Assembly (NCBI GenBank): GCA_934148845.1
Contig: CAKPDH010000003.1
Location: 62,001-126,000 of the forward strand
Reading direction: 5' to 3'
DNA from: an uncultured Bacilli bacterium
GTDB taxonomy: Bacteria; Bacillota_I; Bacilli_A; RF39; UBA660
DNA length: 64,000 bases
Shown piece after piece: positions 8,052-16,901 of the stretch. The position numbers were made by a program, and so were the translations under genes. Every line of letters begins with the position of its first letter. Position 1 is the stretch's first letter. The notes beneath the pieces are model-generated. The model had not been told where the DNA came from. It did no database searches and worked only from the letters and a program-made list of their open reading frames with translations.

Positions 8052-9632
8052 TTGTATAACACTTTAAATGTGATGCCAGATTACTACAAAGCAGGAATTT
8101 ATATAAGATTATCAGAAGCTGATGAAGGTAAATCTTACGAATCTGAAAGTGAGAGCGTCCTTAATCAAAGAAATATACTAATGAATTTTATCAAAGAAAA
8201 AGGATTTATTTTTGTAGATGAATATGTAGATGATGGATATTCTGGTACTACTTTTGATAGACCGGGATTTCAAAGATTAATTGAAGATATTAAAGCTAAA
8301 AGAATTAATCTTGTAGTAGTAAAAGACTTATCAAGATTAGGTAGAGATCATATTTTAACAGGATATTATGTTGAAACTTTCTTTCCGGAAAATGGAATAA
8401 GATTTATTTCTATGTTGGAAGGATATGATAACGCAATAAATCAAGCAAGCAATGATTCAGCAACATGGTTATTTGCTTGTAATGATTACTATAGTAAACA
8501 AAATTCTATTAAAATTCGTAATGTTTTAAATGACAAGAGAAGAAATGGTAAATTTATTGGAAGTGCTCCAAGTTATGGATATTTAAGAGATCCAAATGAT
8601 AAAGGGCATTTAATACCAGATCCAGAGTATTCATGGGTAGTAAAAAAGATATTTGATATGGCTTATAACGGAGTAGGGCTTTCTGAAATAACTACTTATT
8701 TGAATGATAATAATATAAAAACACCTAGCAGTTTGAAGAGAAAGAATCCTAATTCAAAAGTTAAATATAATCCTATGTGGACTATTTCTTCTGTTAAAAA
8801 GATTTTGAAAAATCAAATGTATGTCGGTGATATGGTACAAAGTGTACAAACTAAAGTATCATATAAATCTAATAAGAAAAAAGCATTACCTAAAAGTAAT
8901 TGGGATATTGTTAAAAATACTCATGAACCACTAGTAGATAGATTTATCTTTGAAAGTATTCAAAATAATGTTAAAAGAACAAATATTTCTAATATTACTA
9001 AAAGAGATAAAAGATTGTTTGAAAACTTATTATTTTGCAAGGAATGTGGAAATACTTTAACAGTATCATATAGAAAAAATCACGATTATTGGACTGTTAA
9101 TTGTAATAGATATTCAAGAGATCCTAAAAGAAGAATGTGTGAACCACATTTTATGCCTTATGACAAATTAGAACAAGCATTACTTGAAGTTATAAAAAAT
9201 ACTTGTAAAAAGTATTTAAAAAAATTAGATATAACTAAAATATCTAAAAATATTAATAAAAAAGATAATAGTAATGTCAATAATGAAATAAATGAGTTAA
9301 GAAAACAAGAAAAAGATTTAATTAGTAAACTAGATATGCTATATCAAGATAAATTTAATGGAATAGTATCAGAAGAAATGTATTTAAGAATATCTAGAGA
9401 AACAGAAAACTCTTTAATTAGAACAAGAGAAAAAATCCAAAGTCTACAAGATACAAAAGAAGAAAAGCAAATTAATAAGTCTGAAATAAAAGATTATGAA
9501 AATAAAATTAGAGAATTAATTGATATTGATAATCCATCAAGAGAGTTAATACAATCCTTAATTGATAAAATTATTATAGATAAAGATAAAAATATAGAAA
9601 TTATCTATAAATTTAGTATATTAAATAATTAG
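8052..9632 (+). CDS. Large serine recombinase (resolvase/TnpX-type integrase)
   Basis: The TTG at 8052 is taken as start because GGAAAGGAGAG ends 5 bases before it; an ATG at 8022 has no such site. The 526-residue protein has the resolvase catalytic domain (GIYIRLS with the nucleophilic Ser at about residue 21, QRNILMNFI, DDGYSGTTFDRPGF, VVKDLSRLGRD), a Recombinase domain (about 175-290, SYGYLRDP onward), a zinc ribbon (CKECGN, then a second Cys in VNCNRY) and a long C-terminal coiled coil (about 415-510). Such enzymes integrate and excise mobile elements at short att sites without host factors. It appears intact, so the island may still be mobile. Confidence 0.92.
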   Translation: MYNTLNVMPDYYKAGIYIRLSEADEGKSYESESESVLNQRNILMNFIKEKGFIFVDEYVDDGYSGTTFDRPGFQRLIEDIKAKRINLVVVKDLSRLGRDHILTGYYVETFFPENGIRFISMLEGYDNAINQASNDSATWLFACNDYYSKQNSIKIRNVLNDKRRNGKFIGSAPSYGYLRDPNDKGHLIPDPEYSWVVKKIFDMAYNGVGLSEITTYLNDNNIKTPSSLKRKNPNSKVKYNPMWTISSVKKILKNQMYVGDMVQSVQTKVSYKSNKKKALPKSNWDIVKNTHEPLVDRFIFESIQNNVKRTNISNITKRDKRLFENLLFCKECGNTLTVSYRKNHDYWTVNCNRYSRDPKRRMCEPHFMPYDKLEQALLEVIKNTCKKYLKKLDITKISKNINKKDNSNVNNEINELRKQEKDLISKLDMLYQDKFNGIVSEEMYLRISRETENSLIRTREKIQSLQDTKEEKQINKSEIKDYENKIRELIDIDNPSRELIQSLIDKIIIDKDKNIEIIYKFSILNN

Positions 9633-9638
9633 AACTTT

Positions 9639-9653
9639 GTCGCAACTTGCGAC
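9639..9653. repeat. Perfect 15-base palindrome just after the recombinase
   Basis: GTCGCAA-C-TTGCGAC begins 6 bases after the recombinase stop codon. It is GC-rich against its surroundings and lacks a T run. Sites next to large serine recombinase genes are often att half-sites or recombinase binding sites, but it could also be a simple weak terminator. Confidence 0.4.
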
Positions 9654-9712
9654 GAGGTGTACATAAAAAAATGATAAACTACTTATACGAAGAAACTATT
9701 GGGGGTGATATT

Positions 9713-10465
9713 ATGAAAAATAAAGATAAAATATTTGAGTTTTTACAAAAAAATTATGGTTGGATAGTAGCATTACTAACTGGATTAACAGTTACAACAT
9801 CATTTGTATTAAGATTTATAAAATATATTTATTCTAATTTTTATTTTGATTATTATGGTATTTCATATGAACTATTCAATAATAACGAATTAGGATTTCT
9901 ATATAATTTTGGTTTTTCTATTTTAATATTATTATGTTTTGGATCATTAATGTATTGCTATATGCAATTATTTAATAAGAAAGAAATGAATGTTAAATTA
10001 AGAACTATTGTTTTTAATATTTTATTAATTATAGTTTCAAATATAATTGTTGTATTTTCATTAAATTATAAGTATTCATTATGTCAGTTAATATTTAACT
10101 TTTTGGCATTAATTGCAATAGAAATAGTTATGTCAGTTATTTTCTTTAAAATTGATAAAAGAGAAAAAAATAAAAAATATGATTTAATTGATTTGTCAAA
10201 TACTATAAAAATAGTACCATTTTATATAGTTTTATTACTTTTTTCTTTGATATTAAGTTATGGTTCTAATATTGTAATGAACAAGTCATATAGAATAATT
10301 GGCAATGATAAGGTAATAGTATATACAACCAATGATTATTATTTAACATTAGATTGTAAAATTAAGAATAATGAATTAACCATATATAAAGGTAAACAAA
10401 GCAAAATAAATAATGAAGATGTAGTAAGTGAATTAATCAATTTTGATAAAGTAGAATTAAAATAA
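9713..10465 (+). CDS. Unrecognised integral membrane protein
   Basis: The ATG at 9713 follows a strong GGGGGTGAT; the longer in-frame frame from 9647 lacks such a site and is hydrophilic, so it is rejected. The 250-residue product has about five hydrophobic segments (about 15-36, 58-80, 98-118, 126-148, 166-188), then a C-terminal soluble domain of about 65 residues that is probably outside the membrane. The family is not recognised. It is the first gene after the recombinase and is followed by a Bro-N gene, so it is probably island cargo. Confidence 0.55.
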   Translation: MKNKDKIFEFLQKNYGWIVALLTGLTVTTSFVLRFIKYIYSNFYFDYYGISYELFNNNELGFLYNFGFSILILLCFGSLMYCYMQLFNKKEMNVKLRTIVFNILLIIVSNIIVVFSLNYKYSLCQLIFNFLALIAIEIVMSVIFFKIDKREKNKKYDLIDLSNTIKIVPFYIVLLLFSLILSYGSNIVMNKSYRIIGNDKVIVYTTNDYYLTLDCKIKNNELTIYKGKQSKINNEDVVSELINFDKVELK

Positions 10466-10485
10466 ATTTAGCAAGGAGGTAATCA

Positions 10486-11340
10486 ATGAATCAAGATAAA
10501 ATGCATTTAGTAAATAAAATATTTAATAATGAAACAATTAGAACTATTTGGGATAAGGAACAAGAAAAATACTTTATAAGTGTCGTGGATATTGTTGGAG
10601 TACTCGCTGATAGTAGTGAACCCAGAAAATATTGGAACTGGTTAAAAAATAAACTAAAAAAGGAAGAAAATTTTGAAACGTCTAGTATTACTAGACAGTT
10701 GAAATTAAAAGCTCAAGATGGTAAATATCGTATGACTGATGTTGTTGATATTGAAGGAATGTTTAGAATTATTGAATCAGTTCCAAGTAAGAATGCAGAA
10801 CCAATTAAGCAATGGTTAGCAAAATTAGGAAGCGAAAGAATAGATGAGACATTTGACCCATCACTAGCAGCACAAAGAGCGATAGACTTATATAGAGCCA
10901 AAGGTTATGATGAAAAATGGATTGCAAAAAGAATTAAGGGTATTCAAGACAGAAAACAACTTACTGATGTATGGAAAGATGGTGGAATAACTGAATCTAA
11001 AGAATATGCAATCCTAACAAATGAAATTTATAAAGAATGGTCTGGAATGACTGCAAAACAATATAAATCATTTAAAGGACTTAGGAAAGAATCATTAAGA
11101 GATAATATGACTGATGTTGAAGTAGCACTTGCTGATTTAGGTGAAATAGCAACTAGAGAAATTGCTAAAAAGAAAAATCCAAAAGGTTTAAATGAAAATA
11201 TTGATGTAGCAAGGCGCGGTGGGAAAATTGCTGGTAATGCAAGAAAAGATTTAGAAAATGAACTTGGTGAGAGCGTAGTTACTAGTAATAATGCATTAAA
11301 CTACGAATATATTGAAGAAAAAGAAATTGAAATGAAATAG
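10486..11340 (+). CDS. Bro-N domain protein, DinD-like phage antirepressor
   Basis: The first about 110 of 284 residues form a Bro-N domain: FNNETIRTIWDKEQEKYFISVVDIVGVL, then EPRKYWNWLKNKL, then DGKYRMTDVVDIEGMFRIIESV and PIKQWLAKLGSERI (given here as separate blocks). The C-terminal part (DRKQLTDVWKDGG, EYAILTNEIYKEW) matches the DinD-like extension found in phage antirepressors and damage-inducible protein D. Bro-N proteins bind DNA and often control mobile elements. A GGAGG site precedes the ATG. The next gene starts 10 bases downstream, suggesting one transcript with the membrane nuclease-like protein. Confidence 0.8.
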   Translation: MNQDKMHLVNKIFNNETIRTIWDKEQEKYFISVVDIVGVLADSSEPRKYWNWLKNKLKKEENFETSSITRQLKLKAQDGKYRMTDVVDIEGMFRIIESVPSKNAEPIKQWLAKLGSERIDETFDPSLAAQRAIDLYRAKGYDEKWIAKRIKGIQDRKQLTDVWKDGGITESKEYAILTNEIYKEWSGMTAKQYKSFKGLRKESLRDNMTDVEVALADLGEIATREIAKKKNPKGLNENIDVARRGGKIAGNARKDLENELGESVVTSNNALNYEYIEEKEIEMK

Positions 11341-11350
11341 GAGATATTAT

Positions 11351-12292
11351 ATGGAAAGCAGTAAAAATAATAAAAAAATAATTATAGCTTTAATAATATT
11401 TATTACAGCCTTGATAATAGTTAATTTTATATTTTCGAATACTAAATATGAAATTACCTTTGAGATAATAATTTGTTTAAGTTTATTAGTTATCTTAGCG
11501 TTGTCAGAGATGTTTGATAATCTTAGTATACCGAAAGTAATATCTTTGTCTAAAAACGTGAAAGAAGTAAAAAAAGAAAATGAAGATTTAAAAGATGCTA
11601 ATATAAAATTATTGGAACAAATTACTAATATTAAGAATTCAAATAGTCAAAATATATTTTTGCCAAATTCTTTTAGTACTATTAGTTCCTCAAATATAGA
11701 TGATATTAATAAAAATGTTGATAATTTAGAATCAGGAGATTTTGAGACTAAAGTTGTTAATAAAGATTATAAAGTGCCTGCATCAGAACGTTATAAATAT
11801 AGACGTAATTTAGAAATATTCATGTTAAAGAAAGCATTAGACACTGATAACAATATTTCGAGTTATGACATTCAATACGATATTAAGCTAATTAACAACA
11901 AGCTCGTAGATGATAATATAATGAAGAATGAAGCAAGATTTGACGCATTAAAATCGAATTTAAATGAAAAAATCTTTTATGAAGTTAAAATTACACCATT
12001 CATGTTAGATTTTCCTTATCAACTTCACTACATGTTAAGAACTCTTGAATTATATAAGGAATTCACTAAGATACCTTGTAAATTGGTTTTAGTTTTACCT
12101 AAATTTGAAGGAGAATTAGAAAAAATATTATTTAATATGAATAGTGATAGATTTACTATAATGAAAGAAAAAATGTCAAATAGATTTGAACCAGCCATAG
12201 AAAATCATCTATTAGAAATAGTAGAAATTAATGTATCTAAAGAAGAATTAGATAAATATATTAAAGCAAAAGAAGAAAAAAACAACAGTTAG
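11351..12292 (+). CDS. Membrane-anchored protein with PD-(D/E)XK nuclease-like domain
   Basis: 313 residues: two N-terminal transmembrane helices (about 8-28 and 34-52), a coiled coil (about 65-95), a low-complexity Ser/Asn linker, then a compact C-terminal domain. That domain contains NEARFDALKS followed 8 residues later by FYEVKIT. This Asp-x(n)-Glu-x-Lys pattern on adjacent predicted strands is the signature of the PD-(D/E)XK nuclease fold. The family is unnamed to me and the catalytic claim is inference from the motif. It is the last gene before the island edge and follows a Bro-N gene. A membrane-tethered nuclease-like effector would fit defence, but nothing shows this directly. Confidence 0.55.
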   Translation: MESSKNNKKIIIALIIFITALIIVNFIFSNTKYEITFEIIICLSLLVILALSEMFDNLSIPKVISLSKNVKEVKKENEDLKDANIKLLEQITNIKNSNSQNIFLPNSFSTISSSNIDDINKNVDNLESGDFETKVVNKDYKVPASERYKYRRNLEIFMLKKALDTDNNISSYDIQYDIKLINNKLVDDNIMKNEARFDALKSNLNEKIFYEVKITPFMLDFPYQLHYMLRTLELYKEFTKIPCKLVLVLPKFEGELEKILFNMNSDRFTIMKEKMSNRFEPAIENHLLEIVEINVSKEELDKYIKAKEEKNNS

Positions 12293-12303
12293 TTACACAT
12301 TGA

Positions 12304-13239
12304 TTATCGGCAGGTGGCGATGGCGCTGAGGTAATTTATGCTTTAAGAAATAATTCTGCACTACCTAATTTGATTTTATCTGAACTTGAAAAAGAGGGGC
12401 AAAACGTTAGAAAAGCTTATCAAAGAAGATTACCAAGTAATACTTCAAAAGACTATTATTTTATGCAAAGGAACACAGGAAATACTCAGCCCATAACTGT
12501 TGAATATGGATTCCTTGATAGTAAAGGTGATGATGTAAATCAACTTAAAAATAATTGGGAAAAGTATGCTGAAGCTGTAGTCAGGGCATTACTTGAATAT
12601 TTAAATTTATCATACGTTCCAGTGGATGGGGAAAAATACTATACTGTAAAAAGTGGAGATAGTTTGTGGAGTATTGCAAAAAAATTTAATGTTTCTGTGT
12701 CAGAGCTAAAGGAAATTAATGGATTAACAAGTTCTTTATTGTCTGTTGGCAAAATTTTAAAAATTCCAGTTGAGGTTCAACAAGAGGATAAGGATAATAT
12801 TTATATTGTGAAAAGTGGAGATAATTTATATAAAATAGCTAATGCATATGGTGTAAATGTAAATGATATAATAAACATTAATAAATTAACTAATACTAAT
12901 TTATCAATAGGTCAGAAGTTGCAAATTCCAAAAATCAATGATACTCAAATTTATACTGTAAAGAATGGAGATAGCTTATATAAAATAGCTCAAAATTATA
13001 ATACAACAGTAGATGAATTAAAAAGGCTTAATAACTTAAATAGTATTATGCTTTCAATAGGTCAAACTCTTAAAGTACCGTTAAAGTCTTCATCTTCATC
13101 AAATACTTATACTGTAAAGAGTGGAGATAGCTTATATAAAATAGCTCAAAATTATAATACAACTGTTAGTGAAATAAAACGTTTAAATAATTTAAGTAGT
13201 GATATTTTGACTATAGGTCAAGTTCTTAAAATAAAATAA
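12304..13239 (+). pseudogene. 5'-truncated N-acetylmuramoyl-L-alanine amidase with four LysM repeats
   Basis: From 12304 the frame reads the second half of an Amidase_3 catalytic domain (AGGDGAEVIYALRNNS, then ITVEYGFLDSKGDD, then WEKYAEAVVRALLEYL), followed by four LysM domains (each TVKSGDSLYKIA-like, starting near 12640, 12800, 12950 and 13105). The zinc-binding His and Glu motifs at the start of the amidase are missing, and an in-frame TGA sits at 12301-12303, directly beside the end of the island. A TTG at 12370 could give a 289-residue wall-binding protein without catalysis. The missing front half should lie left of the window if the island split the gene. LysM repeats 3 and 4 are nearly identical in DNA, which suggests a recent duplication. 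Confidence 0.8.
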
Positions 13240-13241
13240 AA

Positions 13242-13270
13242 TTCTATATCAGTGATATAGAACTTTTTTA
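13242..13270. terminator. Bidirectional terminator between convergent genes
   Basis: TTCTATATCA and TGATATAGAA form a near-perfect stem, followed by CTTTTTTA. The A-rich left flank lets it serve the opposite strand too. Confidence 0.8.
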
Positions 13271-13672
13271 TCTTAATAATAATTTGGCTAAATAAGGGAA
13301 TAGGAAAATAATTGATATTAGAATAACTATAAATAGAATAATTATAAAAGTATAATTAAGTCCTCCCTTTTTTTTCTCAATTCTTTCTGAACTTATAGTT
13401 TGTGTATTATTAATAAATTCATTAGCTGATTGATCAACCGTAGGTATATTGTTAATATTAGTAACATTACTTTGAGATAAAGAATCATTAATGCTAGTTT
13501 CTGCATTGTTAGTATTTGCTTGTACTACTGTATTTTTATTTATATCATTTATTGGTTTTCCTGTATTAGGGTCAAATCTCATTTTCATATTGTTATTTTG
13601 TGTATTTTCACTTATATTATCTAATGGTTTTCCTGTATTAGGATCAAACCTCATTTTAATTTCATTATTCAT
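13268..13672 (-). CDS. Tail-anchored protein with duplicated MRFDPNTGKP motif
   Basis: 134 residues. The motif MRFDPNTGKP occurs twice (about residues 7-16 and 32-41), at the end of a 25-residue near-repeat. A low-complexity Asn/Ser/Thr linker follows (about 45-90), then a basic EKKKGG patch and a single C-terminal transmembrane helix (about 107-128). The domain outside the membrane is therefore probably cytosolic. The function is unknown; the FDPNTGKP-type motif resembles short adaptor repeats found next to zinc ribbons in Firmicute membrane proteins. Its start overlaps the end of the upstream gene by 4 bases, so the two form an operon. Confidence 0.6.
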   Translation of the reverse strand: MNNEIKMRFDPNTGKPLDNISENTQNNNMKMRFDPNTGKPINDINKNTVVQANTNNAETSINDSLSQSNVTNINNIPTVDQSANEFINNTQTISSERIEKKKGGLNYTFIIILFIVILISIIFLFPYLAKLLLR

Positions 13673-14475
13673 ACTTCACTACCTTGTTTATTTGGCGTAA
13701 ACACAAATTGTTTATGCCCTCTATCTATTTCCATTTCTTCTTTTCTACTAAAAGGTATTTCATCTCCCTTTTCATTCAATAGACCAATTTCGTTATTTTT
13801 ATAAATTAACTTATATAAATTGCCTTTGCTATCTACCACGATTCCTCTTTCAAAATCAATTGAAAGCTTTTCACTATGATCAAGTTCGTAATCAAAAGCA
13901 GCATGTAAAACCATATTTTGAAGATAAGTTAAGTCTTCCTTATTAATATTTAAAAGCGGAATCGGTTTTATGCTTTCTTTAATATTTTTATCAAAATCTT
14001 TTATCATTTCTTTTGTATTAGAGTATTTGTTTGCACTTTGATATTTTGTGTTTTCTTGTTGCATTCTTTCAAATTGCGTATTTAGATTATGCTTGCTCGC
14101 ATCTTCCATTATAGTTGTTTCACCATTTTTGTCAGTATAAATATTATATTTTTCATCTAGTAAATTTGCTGTTCTAACATTTTCCATACTAAATGATTTT
14201 TTATCAAGTGTAAGCATTTTCATTTGATTTAATATTCTTTGATAATCTTCTTCTTTTAGTTCATTACCAAAAGATCCAAAATGTTTCATTACAATGTTCA
14301 TTTTATTTTGATCTAAAAACATATTATAATTTTTAATTTTATTCATAAAATCATCTAATGAACTAAAAACTTTATTATTTAGTAGAAACATTATTTTTGA
14401 TACTATTGCAAGTTCTTGTTGTCTTTTTGCCGGTGTGTCAAATACATATTTATATTCTTTAATACTATAGTGCAT
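13669..14475 (-). CDS. Unrecognised 268-residue soluble protein
   Basis: No signal peptide or membrane helix is visible. The N-terminal half is helical and charged (AKRQQELAIVSKIMFLL, then YQRILNQMKMLTL), and the C-terminal quarter looks like a small beta domain (IDFERGIVVDSKGNLYKLIY, then IGLLNEKGDEIPF). I recognise no family. An AAGGAGG ribosome binding site precedes the ATG. It is translationally coupled to the tail-anchored MRFDPNTGKP protein and the pair is probably chromosomal. Confidence 0.6.
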   Translation of the reverse strand: MHYSIKEYKYVFDTPAKRQQELAIVSKIMFLLNNKVFSSLDDFMNKIKNYNMFLDQNKMNIVMKHFGSFGNELKEEDYQRILNQMKMLTLDKKSFSMENVRTANLLDEKYNIYTDKNGETTIMEDASKHNLNTQFERMQQENTKYQSANKYSNTKEMIKDFDKNIKESIKPIPLLNINKEDLTYLQNMVLHAAFDYELDHSEKLSIDFERGIVVDSKGNLYKLIYKNNEIGLLNEKGDEIPFSRKEEMEIDRGHKQFVFTPNKQGSEV

Positions 14476-14571
14476 AATACCTCCTTATATTTCTAACATA
14501 ATTATATCAAATAAAAATAAAAATATTGTAAAATTATGAGTTTAAAAAACACATTATACAATATTTTACAT

Positions 14572-15210
14572 TTATTTAAACTTTAGATATTTTATGCCTA
14601 ATTTTTTATAGATACTTGAAGCTCTTGGTAATTTAAACAATCTAGCAAAAAACAAGTTATAAAATTCGTCAATTAATATAATAGAACATAGCGTAATACT
14701 TATAATTAAAAATGTTTTTTTATTCATTTTTCTTGCTAGATAGAATGTAAGTGGAACTATTACATATATTAGTAATAAACTTGATATTCCAAAAAAAAGT
14801 ACACTTCTTAGACAAACAAAACCATGTATATTGCCAAAATTAAGTATTTCCTTATTATAATCCCAGCATCTTTCACCATTATGTACAACATACATAAATA
14901 GCCCTGCTATATATTCTAATATTCCACAAGTAATAAAACTAATAGAAAATACTTTTAATTTATTTTTTCTATATTTATATGTTAAAAAATAAATAAGTAT
15001 AGATCCTGTTGCGTATATGTTAATCCAAGGTAGAAAGTTTCCACCCCTCCAGTAGAACTGTTTCATACCACTATTGAAATAATAAAATATAAACTCATAA
15101 ATAAACCCAAACATCCCAGAAATAACTATAATCAGGCATAATATTCCTAACATTGTTAATTTATCAAATGAGTGATCTTTATTAATATATTTTTTATATA
15201 ATTCTTTCAT
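14572..15210 (-). CDS. CmpB-like putative ABC-transporter-type membrane protein
   Basis: 212 residues with about five transmembrane segments. The order of conserved pieces fits the PF06541 (CmpB-like, putative ABC-transporter type IV) family of Firmicutes: a first helix followed by FIYEFIFYY, then WINIYATGS, a third helix with ITCGILEYIAG, then CWDYNKEILNFGNIHGFVCL. The family's transport role is not established. It is a single gene. The 281-base intergenic region that follows it upstream is AT-rich with no gene that I can see. Confidence 0.7.
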   Translation of the reverse strand: MKELYKKYINKDHSFDKLTMLGILCLIIVISGMFGFIYEFIFYYFNSGMKQFYWRGGNFLPWINIYATGSILIYFLTYKYRKNKLKVFSISFITCGILEYIAGLFMYVVHNGERCWDYNKEILNFGNIHGFVCLRSVLFFGISSLLLIYVIVPLTFYLARKMNKKTFLIISITLCSIILIDEFYNLFFARLFKLPRASSIYKKLGIKYLKFK

Positions 15211-15491
15211 ACATACACCTAACTTCTATAATATATATAAAGTATACAAAAAAAAATAAAAAAATACAATGTTAATTTAAAATGTATCTTTATATTTAAT
15301 AAATAATATTATTTTTATTAGTAATATCAGTTTAAAATATTTTTTATTCTAGTGACAAACTAACTTAGTAAGTGTTGAATTAATTTGAGATTAGTTAAAT
15401 TTAAATGTTCTTATGGAGTTATTTGCTTTGAGTATTTTATTTTACAAAATAAATTTAGTATTATAAATATTTAATAAATATACTAATTGCG

Positions 15492-16496
15492 TTAATTTTT
15501 ATTTAATCTATTAATCCACTCAACCGTATCTCTTATGGTATCTTTTATATCTCTATTTTTAAAGTTTAAGCTTTCTTTTGCTTTTTTGTTACTAAAATTA
15601 GCATTAGAAGATAAAGTATATAAAGAATATTTTGTAAAAAGAGGTGTTTGCTTTTTTAAATTATAATACATTTCAAACACTGGCACTATTAATTTTACAA
15701 GACCTATTGGTAATATAATTTTGATTCTTTTTCTTCTTTGTACATCACAAATTAAATTAGTTAATTCTTTAATAGTTATATATCTATTAGATAAAATATA
15801 GCATTCCCCTTTATTATCTTTCATACATGCACTAATAATCCCGTCTACTACATCTCTTACATCAATAAAATCGTATCCTCCTTTTACACAAGCAAAAAGT
15901 TTACCACTAGATACTTTTTTTACTAATTGTGTTAAGTGACTGTTACCAAAATCGTTTGGGCCTATAATTCCAGAAGGATGAATGATGCAAGCATCTAAAT
16001 TTTTGCTTTTTACCATATCCATAATATATTTTGAAGCTTCTGCTTTCGTTTTCGCATATAATCCTTTAACATTAATAGGATTAAAATTAGTTATTTCAGT
16101 TATTAATGCATTATTAGGCTTTTCTGGAATTGCATGAACACTACTAATATAGATAAGTTTTGCTTTTGATTCTAAAACTTTATCTACTATATTCTTAGTA
16201 CCAATTACGTTAATATTATAAACAAGTGGATTATATTTTGATTTTATATATACAACTGCTGCACAATGAATTACAAATACTTGCTTCCCATCTGTGTTTT
16301 CAAAAATCGATGATAAAGAATCTTTTTTTGCTACATCACCATAGTATATTTTACATTTTAAGTTTTCTAACGATTTTATAGAATCATTTTTTAACACAAA
16401 AGCTCTGATTTCATTATCATCGTCTTGCTCTAATTTTCTTATAATGTTATTACCTAAAAAGCCATTTGCACCTGTAATAATATAAATTTTTTTCAT
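15492..16496 (-). CDS. NAD(P)-dependent epimerase/dehydratase family protein (extended SDR)
   Basis: 334 residues with a complete extended-SDR layout: the dinucleotide-binding GANGFLGNNI at the N-terminus, GDVAKKDSL after strand 3, HCAAVVYI, the conserved SSVHAI strand, the catalytic pair in GLYAKTKAE (Tyr and Lys, four apart), then IIHPSGIIGPNDFG. A FIDVRDVVDGI motif near residue 205 is typical of dihydroflavonol reductase and 3-beta-HSD-like members. The substrate is unknown. It is a lone gene with its own extended -10 promoter upstream. Confidence 0.85.
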   Translation of the reverse strand: MKKIYIITGANGFLGNNIIRKLEQDDDNEIRAFVLKNDSIKSLENLKCKIYYGDVAKKDSLSSIFENTDGKQVFVIHCAAVVYIKSKYNPLVYNINVIGTKNIVDKVLESKAKLIYISSVHAIPEKPNNALITEITNFNPINVKGLYAKTKAEASKYIMDMVKSKNLDACIIHPSGIIGPNDFGNSHLTQLVKKVSSGKLFACVKGGYDFIDVRDVVDGIISACMKDNKGECYILSNRYITIKELTNLICDVQRRKRIKIILPIGLVKLIVPVFEMYYNLKKQTPLFTKYSLYTLSSNANFSNKKAKESLNFKNRDIKDTIRDTVEWINRLNKN

Positions 16497-16555
16497 AAAA
16501 ATTTCACCTATTGCTCCTCTTTAAAAAAATAAATTTAACACCGTATCTTTATATA

Positions 16556-16561
16556 ATTATA
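16556..16561 (-). promoter_or_regulatory. Extended -10 promoter of the SDR gene
   Basis: On the minus strand TGGTATAAT (TGnTATAAT) lies about 60 bases before the SDR start. No clear -35 is seen. Confidence 0.45.
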
Positions 16562-16569
16562 CCACAATT

Positions 16570-16895
16570 TAATTAATAATAGATAAAATATATAACAAAA
16601 AAATTAGAGTTACTTGAACCCAATTTAAATACTTTGTTTTAATATTCTATAACTTCTAGATGAAATTTACAGTAAAAATATTTTCAACCTATAGTAAACC
16701 TCATTGTTTTATAATATAACGTTAAAACTGTATATTCTTTTATAAATTTTTAAATTAAATTTTGATTAGTATATGTTTCATGCACAATAAATATGATATG
16801 AATAAACCTATTATACTTAAGTAATCTTCTAAATGTTAATGAAAAGTTAATCAAATTTTATATCAAAATATAATCTTCTTTTTTAGTTGAGAATA
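16570..16895. other. Intergenic region without a visible gene
   Basis: About 330 AT-rich bases between the SDR gene and rlmD. I see no coding frame, repeat or RNA that I can support. Confidence 0.5.
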
Positions 16896-16901
16896 AAAAA
16901 A

